Source: BJGV01 sp964196335 (GTDB lineage: Bacteria > Pseudomonadota > Gammaproteobacteria > Burkholderiales > Nitrosomonadaceae). Taken from it: a DNA stretch of 64,000 nucleotides. The translations under genes and the position numbers were made by a program. Location of the stretch: contig OZ250175.1 of NCBI GenBank assembly GCA_965238155.1, positions 1,798,001 to 1,862,000 on the forward strand. The letters run 5' to 3'. Position 1 is the stretch's first letter. Every line of letters starts with the position of its first letter. This document shows positions 35,730-45,003 of the stretch, piece after piece. The notes beneath the pieces are model-generated. The model was given only the letters and a program-made list of their open reading frames with translations. It searched no databases and was not told where the DNA came from.

Positions 35730-36164
35730 ATGCGCCTACTTACTACATTTATTCTGCTTACTTTTCTATCGGTATCAGCCAGCGCAGAGATACCGACTAT
35801 CCATCTAAAAGTTTCTGGCCACACTCTTTCTGCTGAAGTTGCTTACAAAAAGGAATCCCGCATCAGGGGACTGATGTATCGCAATTTTATTGATAATAAT
35901 AGTGGCATGCTGTTTGTGTTTCCTGAGGCTGGTCGTCATAGCATGTGGATGATTAACACCTATATTCCATTGAGTATCGCATTTCTTGATAAAAACGGCA
36001 TAATACTTAATATTATTGATATGTCACCTCATACAAGAACAAAACATACTGCAGCTAGTGAAGCTAAATATGCTCTTGAAATGAATCTTGGCTGGTTCAG
36101 TGCAAAAAATATTAAAGCAGGAAAGAAAATCACGGGGCTAGAAAAAGCTCCTAATGCAGAATAA
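35730..36164 (+). CDS. Exported DUF192 family protein
   Basis: A 144-residue protein with a signal peptide ending SVSASA at about residue 18. The DUF192 domain follows, with KKESRIRGLMYR, GMLFVFPEAGRHSMWMINTY and PLSIAFLDKNG, then the final LEMNLGWFSAKNIKAG. The fold is known from structural work, but the biochemical role is not settled. It begins six bases after dut, so it is part of that operon, though its exported location differs from its neighbours. Confidence 0.9.
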   Translation: MRLLTTFILLTFLSVSASAEIPTIHLKVSGHTLSAEVAYKKESRIRGLMYRNFIDNNSGMLFVFPEAGRHSMWMINTYIPLSIAFLDKNGIILNIIDMSPHTRTKHTAASEAKYALEMNLGWFSAKNIKAGKKITGLEKAPNAE

Positions 36165-36199
36165 TTAACGCCCTCTTCTTCTATTCTATATTAATATCA

Positions 36200-37546
36200 T
36201 TACATTCTGGGAAGCATTCCCTTGAGTCCTCGCATCATTTTTGCCATCCCACCTTTATTCATTTTCTTCATCATTTTCTGAGTCTGCTCAAATTGAGCCA
36301 GCAAACGATTTACTTCCTGTACTGAAACGCCTGCCCCGGAAGCAATACGACGCTTACGAGATGCTTTAAGAATTTCTGGTTTAGAACGCTCTTGAAGTGT
36401 CATTGAATTAATAATACCTTCAGTACGTCCTATAACCTTGTCGTCCATTTGTATGTTTTGAACAGCATGCCCTAATTGTGCAGGTAGTTTGTCTGCCAAT
36501 GCACTCATGCCTCCCATATTTCGCATTTGCTGAAACTGCATCTTGAAATCATCCAAGTCAAATTTTTTTCCTGATTTTATTTTCTTGGCTAATTTCTCTG
36601 CTTCATCCTGGTCTATGCCACGCTGAGCTTCCTCAATAAGCCCCAATACATCTCCCATACCAAGGATACGCGATGCCATACGATCAGGATGAAAAGCTTC
36701 GAGCCCTGTCAGTTTCTCGGCCACACCAGCAAATTTAATTGGCTTTCCTGTGACATGTCGCACTGATAATGCTGCTCCTCCACGAGAGTCACCATCTAAC
36801 TTAGTGAGAATAACTCCTGTCAAGGGCAATACATCTGCAAATGTCTTGGCAATATTTACCGCATCCTGACCTTGCATAGCATCTACCACAAATAAAGTCT
36901 CGATGGGTTTAAGCAGAGCCTCTAATTCTCTGATTTCAGCCATCATGAGCTCATCTATAGCTAAACGACCAGCAGTATCCATAATCATCACATCATGATG
37001 ATGTCTACGAGCATGCTCCAATGAAGCAGTAGCAATTTCTCTTGGCTGTTGCCCTACTTGTATTGGAAAAAAGTCTGCCTTAACTTGATTGGCTAATACC
37101 TCCAACTGATGAGCTGCAGCTGGGCGGTATATATCACAGGAAACAAGTAACACTTTTTTCTTTCTCTGCTCTATCAACCATTTTGCTACCTTAGCGCTAC
37201 TAGTGGTTTTACCAGCACCCTGTAATCCCGCCATAAGGATTACAGCAGGAGGTGCGGTAGCAAGATTAATCTCAGTATTCTCCTTCCCCATTATGGAAAT
37301 AAGTTCCTGATGCACCACGCCAATCAGAGCCTGTCCGGGAGTAAGGCTACCCATTACTTCCTGACCAATAGCTTTTTCCTTAACACTTGATATGAAATCC
37401 TTGACTACAGGCAGTGCAACATCAGCCTCCAGTAATGCCATCCGTACTTCTCGTAACACTACCTGTATATTTTCCTCGGTTAGTCTCGCTTCACCTCGTA
37501 TAGATTTTATGACTCCAGAAAGCCGATTAGTAAGATTGTTGAACAT
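36200..37546 (-). CDS. ffh: Signal recognition particle protein Ffh
   Basis: GTPase that with 4.5S RNA delivers membrane proteins to FtsY and the translocon. The 448-residue protein has an N domain, G1 GLQGAGKTTSSAKVA near residue 108, DTAGRLAIDELM, the TKLDGDSRGGAALS box, and a methionine-rich M domain (for example MKKMNKGGMAKMMRGLKGML) at the C-terminus for RNA and signal-peptide binding. It is divergent from ypjD, a conserved pairing in proteobacteria. Confidence 0.98.
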   Translation of the reverse strand: MFNNLTNRLSGVIKSIRGEARLTEENIQVVLREVRMALLEADVALPVVKDFISSVKEKAIGQEVMGSLTPGQALIGVVHQELISIMGKENTEINLATAPPAVILMAGLQGAGKTTSSAKVAKWLIEQRKKKVLLVSCDIYRPAAAHQLEVLANQVKADFFPIQVGQQPREIATASLEHARRHHHDVMIMDTAGRLAIDELMMAEIRELEALLKPIETLFVVDAMQGQDAVNIAKTFADVLPLTGVILTKLDGDSRGGAALSVRHVTGKPIKFAGVAEKLTGLEAFHPDRMASRILGMGDVLGLIEEAQRGIDQDEAEKLAKKIKSGKKFDLDDFKMQFQQMRNMGGMSALADKLPAQLGHAVQNIQMDDKVIGRTEGIINSMTLQERSKPEILKASRKRRIASGAGVSVQEVNRLLAQFEQTQKMMKKMNKGGMAKMMRGLKGMLPRM

Positions 37547-37613
37547 GCAAAATGCCTCTCATGAAAAATTGGTGTAGACTAACTGGTCATTCCCGTTTTA
37601 GCCTATTAAATTA

Positions 37614-38444
37614 ATGTCTGGTATTTTAGCTTATCTCGTTGCCTTCCTGCTTTATGGATTAATTGGCTGGCATTTCTGGCGCACCAAGTGGAATAATCCG
37701 GTTCAATCCACGGACGACAGTACTGTAACTGCAAGCCGAGAAAACTATGCAATTCTCATACCACTTATATTACACGGCTATATACTATATCAGTCCATAT
37801 TTTCTGGTGATGGACTAAGCTTTGGTATTGGTAATGCGGTTTCCTCTATTGTGTGGCTCACTGCCCTAATTTATTGGCTTTCCAGCTTCTTCTTCTACCG
37901 CCTTGAAGTTATGCAAACACTAGTTGCGCCAGTAGCGGCAGTGGCGGTGCTGTTGCCACTTATATTTCCATCACCACACCCCTTAACCAATACTGAGTTC
38001 CCCGCATTCAAAGCACACATTCTAGTTGCCATGATGGCCTACAGTCTACTAACTATTGCTGCATTACACGCCTTACTTATGGCGGTTGTGGAAAGACGTT
38101 TACATCATCCTACCATGCCTTCAGTATTAACAAATCTACCACCCCTTCTGACTATGGAGAAACTACTGTTCCGTATTATTTGGGCAGGTTTTATACTACT
38201 AACATTAACTCTCATCAGTGGCGTAGTTTTTTCGGAAGAAGTCTTTGGTCAACCAGTAAAATTTACTCACAAAACTTTATTTGGTTTCATTTCTTGGGGC
38301 GTGTTCGCCGCTCTGTTAACAGGCAGGCAATTATATGGCTGGCGGGGACGTATTGCTATTCGCTGGACCCTTATAGGATTTGTTATCTTATTACTAGCCT
38401 ATATTGGCAGCAAATTTGTCTTGGAAGTAATCCTGCAACGCTAA
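37614..38444 (+). CDS. ypjD: YpjD/CcsA-family inner membrane protein (HemX-like)
   Basis: A 276-residue protein with eight or so hydrophobic segments that belongs to the cytochrome c assembly (CcsA/CcmC-like) superfamily. The segment LEVMQTLVAPVAAVAVLLPL and the conserved KAHILVAMMAYSLLTIAALHA, with a His near residue 127, resemble the haem-handling core, but the WWD motif of true cytochrome c assembly proteins is not visible. In proteobacteria this gene commonly lies between ffh and a CorC-like gene, as here. A haem-related role is inferred only. Confidence 0.87.
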   Translation: MSGILAYLVAFLLYGLIGWHFWRTKWNNPVQSTDDSTVTASRENYAILIPLILHGYILYQSIFSGDGLSFGIGNAVSSIVWLTALIYWLSSFFFYRLEVMQTLVAPVAAVAVLLPLIFPSPHPLTNTEFPAFKAHILVAMMAYSLLTIAALHALLMAVVERRLHHPTMPSVLTNLPPLLTMEKLLFRIIWAGFILLTLTLISGVVFSEEVFGQPVKFTHKTLFGFISWGVFAALLTGRQLYGWRGRIAIRWTLIGFVILLLAYIGSKFVLEVILQR

Positions 38445-38574
38445 CTAAAGTCTAAGACTACAGAGAATTGAGTTGATACATATAATAAGCTTAAGCATCT
38501 CTATCCTTGAATCCTTGACAAAACTTCTCTCCCCTTCGATACTGAATTCTTCTCTATTAAGATAAAAAGACTTT

Positions 38575-39852
38575 TTGGAAGATTTGCCGTTATATGTATT
38601 ACTAATTGCGGTAGCTATTTTGTTGATTCTGTCTGCGTTTTTCTCCCTTTCTGAAACCAGCATGATGGCGATCAACCGATACCGGTTGAAGTTTCTTGTT
38701 AAGCAAGGGCATCGTGGAGCCAGCTTGACTACCAAATTGTTAGCAGATACTGATCGGTTGCTAGGAGTAATTCTTCTTGGTAATAATCTGCTAAATGCTG
38801 CAGCCGCAACACTGGTTGCTGTAATTATCTCTACTTTCTTTGGTCACAATGATCTTGCTATTTTCATTGGTACGATATGTGTAACATTTGCTATCCTGGT
38901 ATTTAGTGAGATTACGCCAAAAGTAATTGCTGCCACCTATCCTGAGCGTATTGCATTAATTTCGAGCTACGTATTAACACCATTATTAAAGATTTTTTAC
39001 CCGGTAGTATGGTTTGTTAATCTGTTTGTTCAGGCAATACTTTTTATTCTGCGTATAAAACCTAAAGAAAACAATGCTATACAAAAGCTTGGCTTAGAAG
39101 AGCTCAAAACTCTTGTTTTGGAAGAGGGATATTTTATTAGAAAAAAACACCAGAGCGTGTTACTGAATCTGTTTGATTTAGAATCAACTACTGTTGATGA
39201 CGTAATGGTCCCCCGCGGACAAATCGAAGCAATAGATTTAGAAGCTGGAAATGAAACAATACAAAATCAGTTACTTACCTGCCATCATACCCGTATACCA
39301 GTATATCGGGGAACTTTGGATGATGTAACCGGAATAATTTCAGCCCGCAAAGTCTTAAACCAAATGAGTGGTGGTGAAATTACTGCTCTATCACTTGGAA
39401 AGATTATACGTGAACCATACTTTATTCCTTCTGGTACCCCCCTATTCTCACAGTTACAACTATTCCAAGAAAATCATGAGCGAGTCGGATTAGTAGTAGA
39501 CGAATATGGTGAGTGGATGGGGCTTGTAACTCTGGAAGATATTATTGAAGAAATTATCGGTGATTTTACCACCCATTCCCCAGTACAACCAGGTGCTTAT
39601 ATAAAACAAAAAGATGGCAGTGTAATAGTTGAAGGAAGCAGCCTATTGCGTGATCTTAATCGAAAATTAGGACTAAAACTTCCATTGAATGGGCCAAAAA
39701 CTCTGAATGGACTGATTTTAGAACATTTTCAGGATATCCCAGAAGCTGGCACAGGCCTTAAAATAGCCGGATACCCAATGGAAATTATCCAGACTCATAA
39801 TCGGGTAGTCAAAGTAGTTCAGATTTATTCTGTTTCAACAATCTCAGAGTAG
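38575..39852 (+). CDS. CNNM/HlyC-CorC family protein with CBS domains
   Basis: A 425-residue membrane protein. The N-terminal DUF21/CNNM domain has three to four helices starting with ILSAFFSLSETSMMAINRYR, then two CBS domains (about residues 205-320, including DDVMVPRGQIEAIDLE and GLVVDEYGEWMGLVTLEDII), then a CorC_HlyC domain at the C-terminus. Family members affect magnesium or cobalt homeostasis. The frame starts with a TTG at 38575, which fits the family start MEDLP. It follows ypjD by 130 bases. Confidence 0.92.
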   Translation: MEDLPLYVLLIAVAILLILSAFFSLSETSMMAINRYRLKFLVKQGHRGASLTTKLLADTDRLLGVILLGNNLLNAAAATLVAVIISTFFGHNDLAIFIGTICVTFAILVFSEITPKVIAATYPERIALISSYVLTPLLKIFYPVVWFVNLFVQAILFILRIKPKENNAIQKLGLEELKTLVLEEGYFIRKKHQSVLLNLFDLESTTVDDVMVPRGQIEAIDLEAGNETIQNQLLTCHHTRIPVYRGTLDDVTGIISARKVLNQMSGGEITALSLGKIIREPYFIPSGTPLFSQLQLFQENHERVGLVVDEYGEWMGLVTLEDIIEEIIGDFTTHSPVQPGAYIKQKDGSVIVEGSSLLRDLNRKLGLKLPLNGPKTLNGLILEHFQDIPEAGTGLKIAGYPMEIIQTHNRVVKVVQIYSVSTISE

Positions 39853-40081
39853 TTAATAAAATACATAAATTACAGAAAGTTATAGTACGTTTGATATTAT
39901 TAAATTTACTCTAAATTTTTTCTGTAATTATGCCGTTATTACCGTTATTACGGTTAAATTCTCAAGAGCACACTAAATAAGTTCATGTATAGGAACCAAA
40001 GAAGAGGAAAAAGAGAAATTTTAGGATGGTCACCTGACATTCATTAATGTTGCATAGAATGAATCATTCCAAGGAGTAATT

Positions 40082-41305
40082 ATGGTAGCTGCAACAGCAA
40101 CGGCAAATAAAAAACCTAAAGAAGTAAGCTTCTCTTGGGAAGGTAAAGACAAATCTGGAAAGGTAGTAAAGGGTGAAATGCGTGCCGCCGGCACGGTAGT
40201 CGTAAGTTCTATGCTTCGTCGTCAGGGCGTCAATGTCACGAAAATAAAAAGAGTCTGGGCTACTGGTACTATCACAGAGAAAGATATAACGTTATTTACC
40301 CGTCAGCTTGCAACAATGATGAAATCAGGTGTCCCGCTACTTCAGGCTTTTGATATAGTAGGAAAAGGACATACTAACCGTGCGGTTGGCAAACTACTGA
40401 TGGATATCAAAAATGAAGTTGAAACAGGTAGTAGTTTAGCTAGTGCTTTCAGGAAATACCCTCTATATTTCGATGCTCTGTTCTGCAATCTGGTAGGCGC
40501 AGGTGAAGCAGCTGGTATTTTAGATGGTCTGTTAGACCGTCTAGCAACCTACAAAGAAAAAATTCAAGCCATCAAGAGTAAGATCAAATCAGCTCTCTTT
40601 TATCCTATTTCGATTATCGTAGTTGCCTTTGGTATTACTGCAGTAATCATGATTTTTGTTATTCCCGCTTTTAAGGAACTATTTTCAGGATTTGGAGCAA
40701 CTCTTCCTACCCCAACACTTATAGTAATGAGAATTTCTGATTTCTTTGTGGAATACTGGTGGGCAATTTTTGGGACAGTAGGGGGAAGCATCTACGGTTT
40801 TTTCTTTGCATGGAAGCGTTCTATTCCCATGCAACGCGTTATGGATCGACTACTGCTAAAGATGCCAATTTTTGGCGCTGTAATCCGTAAAGCAACAATT
40901 GCACGCTGGACCCGTACTCTTTCGACTATGTTTGCTGCAGGTGTTCCATTAGTAGAAGCACTTGATTCGGTTGCAGGTGCAGCAGGTAACTACGTTTATT
41001 ATGAAGCCACCAAAAAAATTCAGCTGGAAGTCACTACAGGAAACGCATTGGCAAATTCAATGGAAAATGCGAATGTATTTCCCAGCATGGTGATTCAGAT
41101 GGTTGCTATTGGTGAAGAGTCAGGAGCGCTGGACTCCATGCTCAGTAAGGTAGCTGATTTCTTTGAGGCAGAAGTGGATGATGCAGTCGCCGCAATATCC
41201 AGCCTGATGGAACCAGTCATTATGGTGGTACTGGGTACTCTTATCGGTAGCATGGTAGTTGCAATGTATCTGCCCATCTTTAAAATGGGGCAAGCTGTCG
41301 GATAA
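40082..41305 (+). CDS. pilC: Type IV pilus inner-membrane platform protein PilC
   Basis: Type II secretion F-domain protein of 407 residues. The cytoplasmic N-terminus has FSWEGKDKSGKVVKGEMRA, then DITLFTRQLATMMKSGVPLL. Two homologous F domains follow, each ending in membrane helices (SALFYPISIIVVAFGIT and EPVIMVVLGTLIGSMVVAMYLPIF). PilC is the platform on which PilB and PilT act. No pilB lies upstream, where it often occurs; instead a CorC-like gene is found, with a 229-base gap. Confidence 0.97.
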   Translation: MVAATATANKKPKEVSFSWEGKDKSGKVVKGEMRAAGTVVVSSMLRRQGVNVTKIKRVWATGTITEKDITLFTRQLATMMKSGVPLLQAFDIVGKGHTNRAVGKLLMDIKNEVETGSSLASAFRKYPLYFDALFCNLVGAGEAAGILDGLLDRLATYKEKIQAIKSKIKSALFYPISIIVVAFGITAVIMIFVIPAFKELFSGFGATLPTPTLIVMRISDFFVEYWWAIFGTVGGSIYGFFFAWKRSIPMQRVMDRLLLKMPIFGAVIRKATIARWTRTLSTMFAAGVPLVEALDSVAGAAGNYVYYEATKKIQLEVTTGNALANSMENANVFPSMVIQMVAIGEESGALDSMLSKVADFFEAEVDDAVAAISSLMEPVIMVVLGTLIGSMVVAMYLPIFKMGQAVG

Positions 41306-41378
41306 AAACTCAGAGGAATTAGAGGGATATAATGTATCCTCCTGAAGTCTTGTTGTATTACTGAAACTCAGAATTCCT

Positions 41379-42239
41379 ATGTCATTCATTACGCTGCTGC
41401 AATCCAGCCCAGTATTTTTCATTTCATTGTGTACCACCATTGGTTTAATGGTAGGTAGTTTCTTGAATGTGGTTATCTTCCGCCTTCCTAAAATGATGGA
41501 GAGAGAGTGGGATCAACAATGTGCCGAGCTACGTGGTGAAACTATAAAAACTTTACCACCGTTAAATTTAGCCAGGCCTCGTTCTGAATGCCCCCATTGC
41601 AAGCATAAAATAACTGCATTAGAAAATATCCCTATCATAAGCTATCTGGTTTTAAGGGGGTACTGCTCACAATGCAACGCCTCCATTTCCCTGCGCTATC
41701 CTATTATTGAAGCGCTAACAGGGATTATTAGTGGTTTTGTTGCCTGGTATTTTGGGTATGGATTTATTACACTTGCCGCATTGATTTTCGTCTGGGCAAT
41801 GATTGCCCTAGCATTCATTGATCTCGATACTCAATTACTTCCCGATGATATAACACTCCCATTACTATGGATTGGATTATTAATCAATTTAGGTAATGGC
41901 TTTACGGATATCAATTCTGCAATCATCGGTGCAGCTTCAGGATATCTTGCCCTATGGCTGATTTATTGGTGCTTTAAAATTGCTACCGACAAGGAAGGAA
42001 TGGGTTATGGTGATTTCAAATTACTTGCTGTGATTGGCGCTTGGTTCGGATGGAAGATGCTTCCACTAGTAATTTTACTTTCTTCCTTGGTGGGTGCTGT
42101 GATCGGAATTGGACTAATTATTGTAGCTAAGCATAAACGTGATGTCCCTATTCCATTCGGACCATACCTAGTTGGTGGTGGGCTTATCGCATTATTCTGG
42201 GGGGATCAATTTAACCGCACGTATCTTGATTTACTTTAG
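41379..42239 (+). CDS. pilD: Prepilin leader peptidase / N-methyltransferase PilD
   Basis: Aspartic membrane peptidase that cleaves and N-methylates type IV prepilins and pseudopilins. GSFLNVVIFRLPKMME near the N-terminus, the zinc cysteines CPHCKHKI...CSQCNASI (about residues 71-98), the first catalytic Asp in FIDLDTQLLPD and the second in GMGYGDFKL are all present. Length 286 is usual. It lies 73 bases after pilC and 3 bases before coaE. Confidence 0.97.
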   Translation: MSFITLLQSSPVFFISLCTTIGLMVGSFLNVVIFRLPKMMEREWDQQCAELRGETIKTLPPLNLARPRSECPHCKHKITALENIPIISYLVLRGYCSQCNASISLRYPIIEALTGIISGFVAWYFGYGFITLAALIFVWAMIALAFIDLDTQLLPDDITLPLLWIGLLINLGNGFTDINSAIIGAASGYLALWLIYWCFKIATDKEGMGYGDFKLLAVIGAWFGWKMLPLVILLSSLVGAVIGIGLIIVAKHKRDVPIPFGPYLVGGGLIALFWGDQFNRTYLDLL

Positions 42240-42242
42240 CAT

Positions 42243-42848
42243 ATGTCTTTGATAATCGGATTAACTGGAGGAATAGGTAGCGGAAAAACCATCTCCGCAA
42301 GATTCTTTACTGCCGAAGGCGTGGCTGTTATTGATACAGATACCATCGCTCATGAACTCACAGAACCACAAGGTGTCGCTATTCCAAATATACAAAAATC
42401 TTTTGGAAGCTATTTTATTACTGCAGATGGCAAATTAGATAGAAAAAAAATGCGAAGCATGATATTTTCCGATACTGATTCCAGAAAACAACTTGAAGCA
42501 ATTCTACATCCGCTTATCCAAACTGAGGTGATGCGTCGTATTGAAATTGCTTCTTCTCCGTACATAATAATTGTCGTACCACTGCTTCTTGAAACTGGTA
42601 GTTATTGTGAAACAGTCACACGCATACTTGTAATTGATTGTAATGAAGAATGCCAAATTACTCGTACTATTTCACGTGGCGGACTAAGCGAACAAGAAGT
42701 ACGTGCCATAATGGCAACACAAAAGTTACGTCAGGAACGCCTCAATCAAGCAGATGATGTCATTATTAATGATGCGGATATATCTCATTTGCAAAGACAA
42801 GTAAAAATACAACACAATAAATATCTTAGTTTATTAAATGAGAATTAA
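42243..42848 (+). CDS. coaE: Dephospho-CoA kinase
   Basis: Last enzyme of coenzyme A synthesis. A 201-residue P-loop kinase with GLTGGIGSGKTISARFF at the N-terminus, VIDTDTIAHELTEP for substrate binding, HPLIQTEVMRRIE and VVPLLLETGSY. It follows pilD closely, the conserved pilD-coaE-zapD order. With coaBC at 34 kb the window carries both late CoA genes. Confidence 0.97.
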   Translation: MSLIIGLTGGIGSGKTISARFFTAEGVAVIDTDTIAHELTEPQGVAIPNIQKSFGSYFITADGKLDRKKMRSMIFSDTDSRKQLEAILHPLIQTEVMRRIEIASSPYIIIVVPLLLETGSYCETVTRILVIDCNEECQITRTISRGGLSEQEVRAIMATQKLRQERLNQADDVIINDADISHLQRQVKIQHNKYLSLLNEN

Positions 42849-42955
42849 ATACATCAGGTACGAAAATACTAATTTGGAATTAATTTTCATTTGTAAAATT
42901 ATGTTCTAACGGGCAGAATTAACATGTTAACTTGTGTGATTTGGATTATTTCACT

Positions 42956-43711
42956 GTGATTTGCTACGAGCATCCCCTAAATGAACGCATTCGTACCTTG
43001 CTGCGGCTTGAAGACTTGTTTGGCAAAGTTGCATTTTTTGCAGATAAGGAAGATGCCGCTGAACGTCATTCGGCCATTGTTACTTTATTTGAAATTCTTG
43101 ATGTTACAAGTCGTGCCGATATTAAATCAGATTTACTACAAGAATTAGAGCGACAGAGACAAGCTTTAGAATCCTTGCGTAAAAATCCAGAGGTTTCTGA
43201 AGAAGCTCTCGACCAGGTATTAAATGACATTCAGGTCGCTTCTCAGGGAATGCTGAATATGGCTGGGAAAGTGGGTGAACACTTACGTGAGAATGAATGG
43301 CTGATGGGTATCAAACAACGCGTAGGAATCCCTGGTGGTGCATGCGAATTTGATTTGCCCTCCTACCACTATTGGTTACATCTAGATCCTGCACTATGCC
43401 GCGATAATCTTAATGAGTGGATCACACCCTTGTTACCCACTCGTGATGGCTTTAGAATCATCCTCCGTCTCTTACGAAATAGCGGAAAAACTTTTCAGCA
43501 TATAGCTCACCGTGGAATGTTCCAACAGATGGGACAGGGATGTGCTGCCCACATGCTATGTCTAAAAGTAAACGAAAACTTACAATGTGTCCCAGAGATT
43601 AGTGCAAATAAATACGCCCTTACTATTCGCTTTGTCACCGCTGGCTCAGGACAAAAAACCAAGGTATATGAAAATGACGTGGAATTTGAACTTTCTTTTT
43701 GTACATTGTAA
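42956..43711 (+). CDS. zapD: Cell division protein ZapD
   Basis: Cytoplasmic protein that bundles FtsZ filaments at midcell. The protein begins with ICYEHPLNERIRTLLRLEDLFG, has the helical middle (about residues 60-120) and ends with the beta-rich half containing NSGKTFQHIAHRGMFQQ and EFELSFC. I chose the GTG at 42956, giving 251 residues, since relatives start at this point. A TTG at 42932 is also in frame. Neither has a clear Shine-Dalgarno. It sits between coaE and the yacG remnant. Confidence 0.93.
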   Translation: MICYEHPLNERIRTLLRLEDLFGKVAFFADKEDAAERHSAIVTLFEILDVTSRADIKSDLLQELERQRQALESLRKNPEVSEEALDQVLNDIQVASQGMLNMAGKVGEHLRENEWLMGIKQRVGIPGGACEFDLPSYHYWLHLDPALCRDNLNEWITPLLPTRDGFRIILRLLRNSGKTFQHIAHRGMFQQMGQGCAAHMLCLKVNENLQCVPEISANKYALTIRFVTAGSGQKTKVYENDVEFELSFCTL

Positions 43712-43737
43712 TCAATAAATTGCTTAAATTCTTGCTA

Positions 43738-43911
43738 ATGAATGAGTCTACGACTAACTATCCGCAGTGCGACAAAATTACCGTATAGAGCAATACAAAC
43801 GGTTTCCGACCGTTTTGTTCTAAGTTATGCAAGGAAACTGATCTTGGAAATTGGCCTACTGGATCTTATCGTACCTCTGAAACGGATAAATCAGAAGCTG
43901 ATAAAATATAA
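43738..43911 (+). pseudogene. yacG: Decayed yacG (DNA gyrase inhibitor zinc-finger protein)
   Basis: Immediately after zapD, where yacG is expected, one frame from ATG 43738 to TAA 43909-43911 reads 58 codons of YacG-like sequence: YPQCDKITV, stop, SNTNGFRPFCSKLCKETDLG, then NWPTGSYRTSETD. The second half keeps the family core RFRPFCSxxCKxxDLGxW. Two single-base changes break it: the first zinc-ligand Cys of CPxC is Tyr (TAT at 43759-43761), and the usual Trp codon is TAG at 43786-43788. Both fit G-to-A changes. With a lost ligand and a stop in the knuckle it should not make a working protein. Confidence 0.8.
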
Positions 43912-43995
43912 ATCAATAATAAACAGATTTTCTTCCCAAAAAATCACATTTGAATACGTATTTTTTGAACCCTCTTATACTAGTAGAAATTACTA

Positions 43996-44931
43996 CTATA
44001 CTAATCCTCGCATCATAGCAATGCCATGGCCACCATGTTCCCAGGCTGTAGTCAGATCTTCTAACTGCATACCTCCAAGGGCATAAACCGGAAGTGGGAA
44101 ATCACGTATGAATGTGGCAAATTTTCTCCAGCCTATCGGAGTAGCTTCTGGATGGCTTAATGTTGATAACACTGGTCCCAACACTACAAAATCCATACTT
44201 AACCGTTCCGCTTGAAAAAGCTCCTCAGTATTGTGGCATGATGCTCCACACAAATCAGTCTCCGGACGGCTGGTAGCTGCCATTAATTGTACTGAAGAAA
44301 AATGTATACCATCCATTCTAATTTCTCTAGATAACTCGGAATCTCTATTCATTAAAACTTTTACACCATAATAATGAGCAAGCTCAACCACTTCATGTGC
44401 AAATAAACGTAGCTTATCTTTTATCATTTCTGGCTCACGTATCTGTACTAATCTTGTACCCTGCTGAAATGAATTTTTAAGTTTAATTAATGCGTCTTGT
44501 ACACCTAGGTCAGCTGCATTAGTAATTTGATAGACAGGAGGTAAACTAAGTGCTCGTAATACTGGTACGTTAGCAGGCAACATAGGTGCAACTTTAATAT
44601 TATCTGCAAACTGCCAGCTTAACTCCTGATTCTTGTTTGCATATGGCTCTCCATGCCATTTTACTATTCTATAAAAGAAAAGCCGAACAGTTGCATGGGA
44701 ATACGTATAAACGCGAGTAATCCACGGATAAGAAAGCTCTATATGTACACCCAATTCTTCCATCAATTCACGATTAAGCGCATATAAACAAGACTCACCA
44801 GACTCTATCTTTCCACCAGGAAATTCCCAGTAACCGCCGTAGGGTTTACTTTTAGGTCTACGAGCCAAAAGAAAACTTCCATCAGATTTGGCTATGACTG
44901 CAACGACTACTTCAATAACAGGGATAGGCAT
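43996..44931 (-). CDS. Nudix hydrolase fused to a TenI/ThiE-like domain
   Basis: A 311-residue two-domain protein. Residues 1-130 are a MutT-type Nudix domain with the box GGKIESGESCLYALNRELME, continuing ELG, which has all catalytic glutamates. MutT removes 8-oxo-dGTP. Residues 150-311 form a ThiE/TenI barrel: GTRLVQIREPEM, DGIHFSSVQL, GASCHNTEEL, DFVVLGPVLSTLSHPEA and YALGGMQLEDL. The diphosphate-binding details differ from true thiamine phosphate synthase, so the second domain may be TenI-like or non-catalytic. This fusion is known in gamma- and betaproteobacteria. Its 3' end faces the yacG remnant. Confidence 0.9.
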   Translation of the reverse strand: MPIPVIEVVVAVIAKSDGSFLLARRPKSKPYGGYWEFPGGKIESGESCLYALNRELMEELGVHIELSYPWITRVYTYSHATVRLFFYRIVKWHGEPYANKNQELSWQFADNIKVAPMLPANVPVLRALSLPPVYQITNAADLGVQDALIKLKNSFQQGTRLVQIREPEMIKDKLRLFAHEVVELAHYYGVKVLMNRDSELSREIRMDGIHFSSVQLMAATSRPETDLCGASCHNTEELFQAERLSMDFVVLGPVLSTLSHPEATPIGWRKFATFIRDFPLPVYALGGMQLEDLTTAWEHGGHGIAMMRGLV

Positions 44932-45003
44932 ACAGTAGATAAACAGAAATATGGTTTATTGATACAAGTATATTTTACTAATTCTTATTCATGTTCCTAA
45001 AAA

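Noticed and set aside
43981..43998. TAGTAG/CTACTA hairpin after yacG as a terminator
   Set aside because: Only six weak pairs, no T-tract, and it overlaps the stop region of the Nudix/TenI gene.
43742..44086. Plus-strand frame of 114 codons after zapD
   Set aside because: It is out of frame with the recognisable yacG remnant and runs into the antisense of the Nudix/TenI gene; its peptide has no family character.
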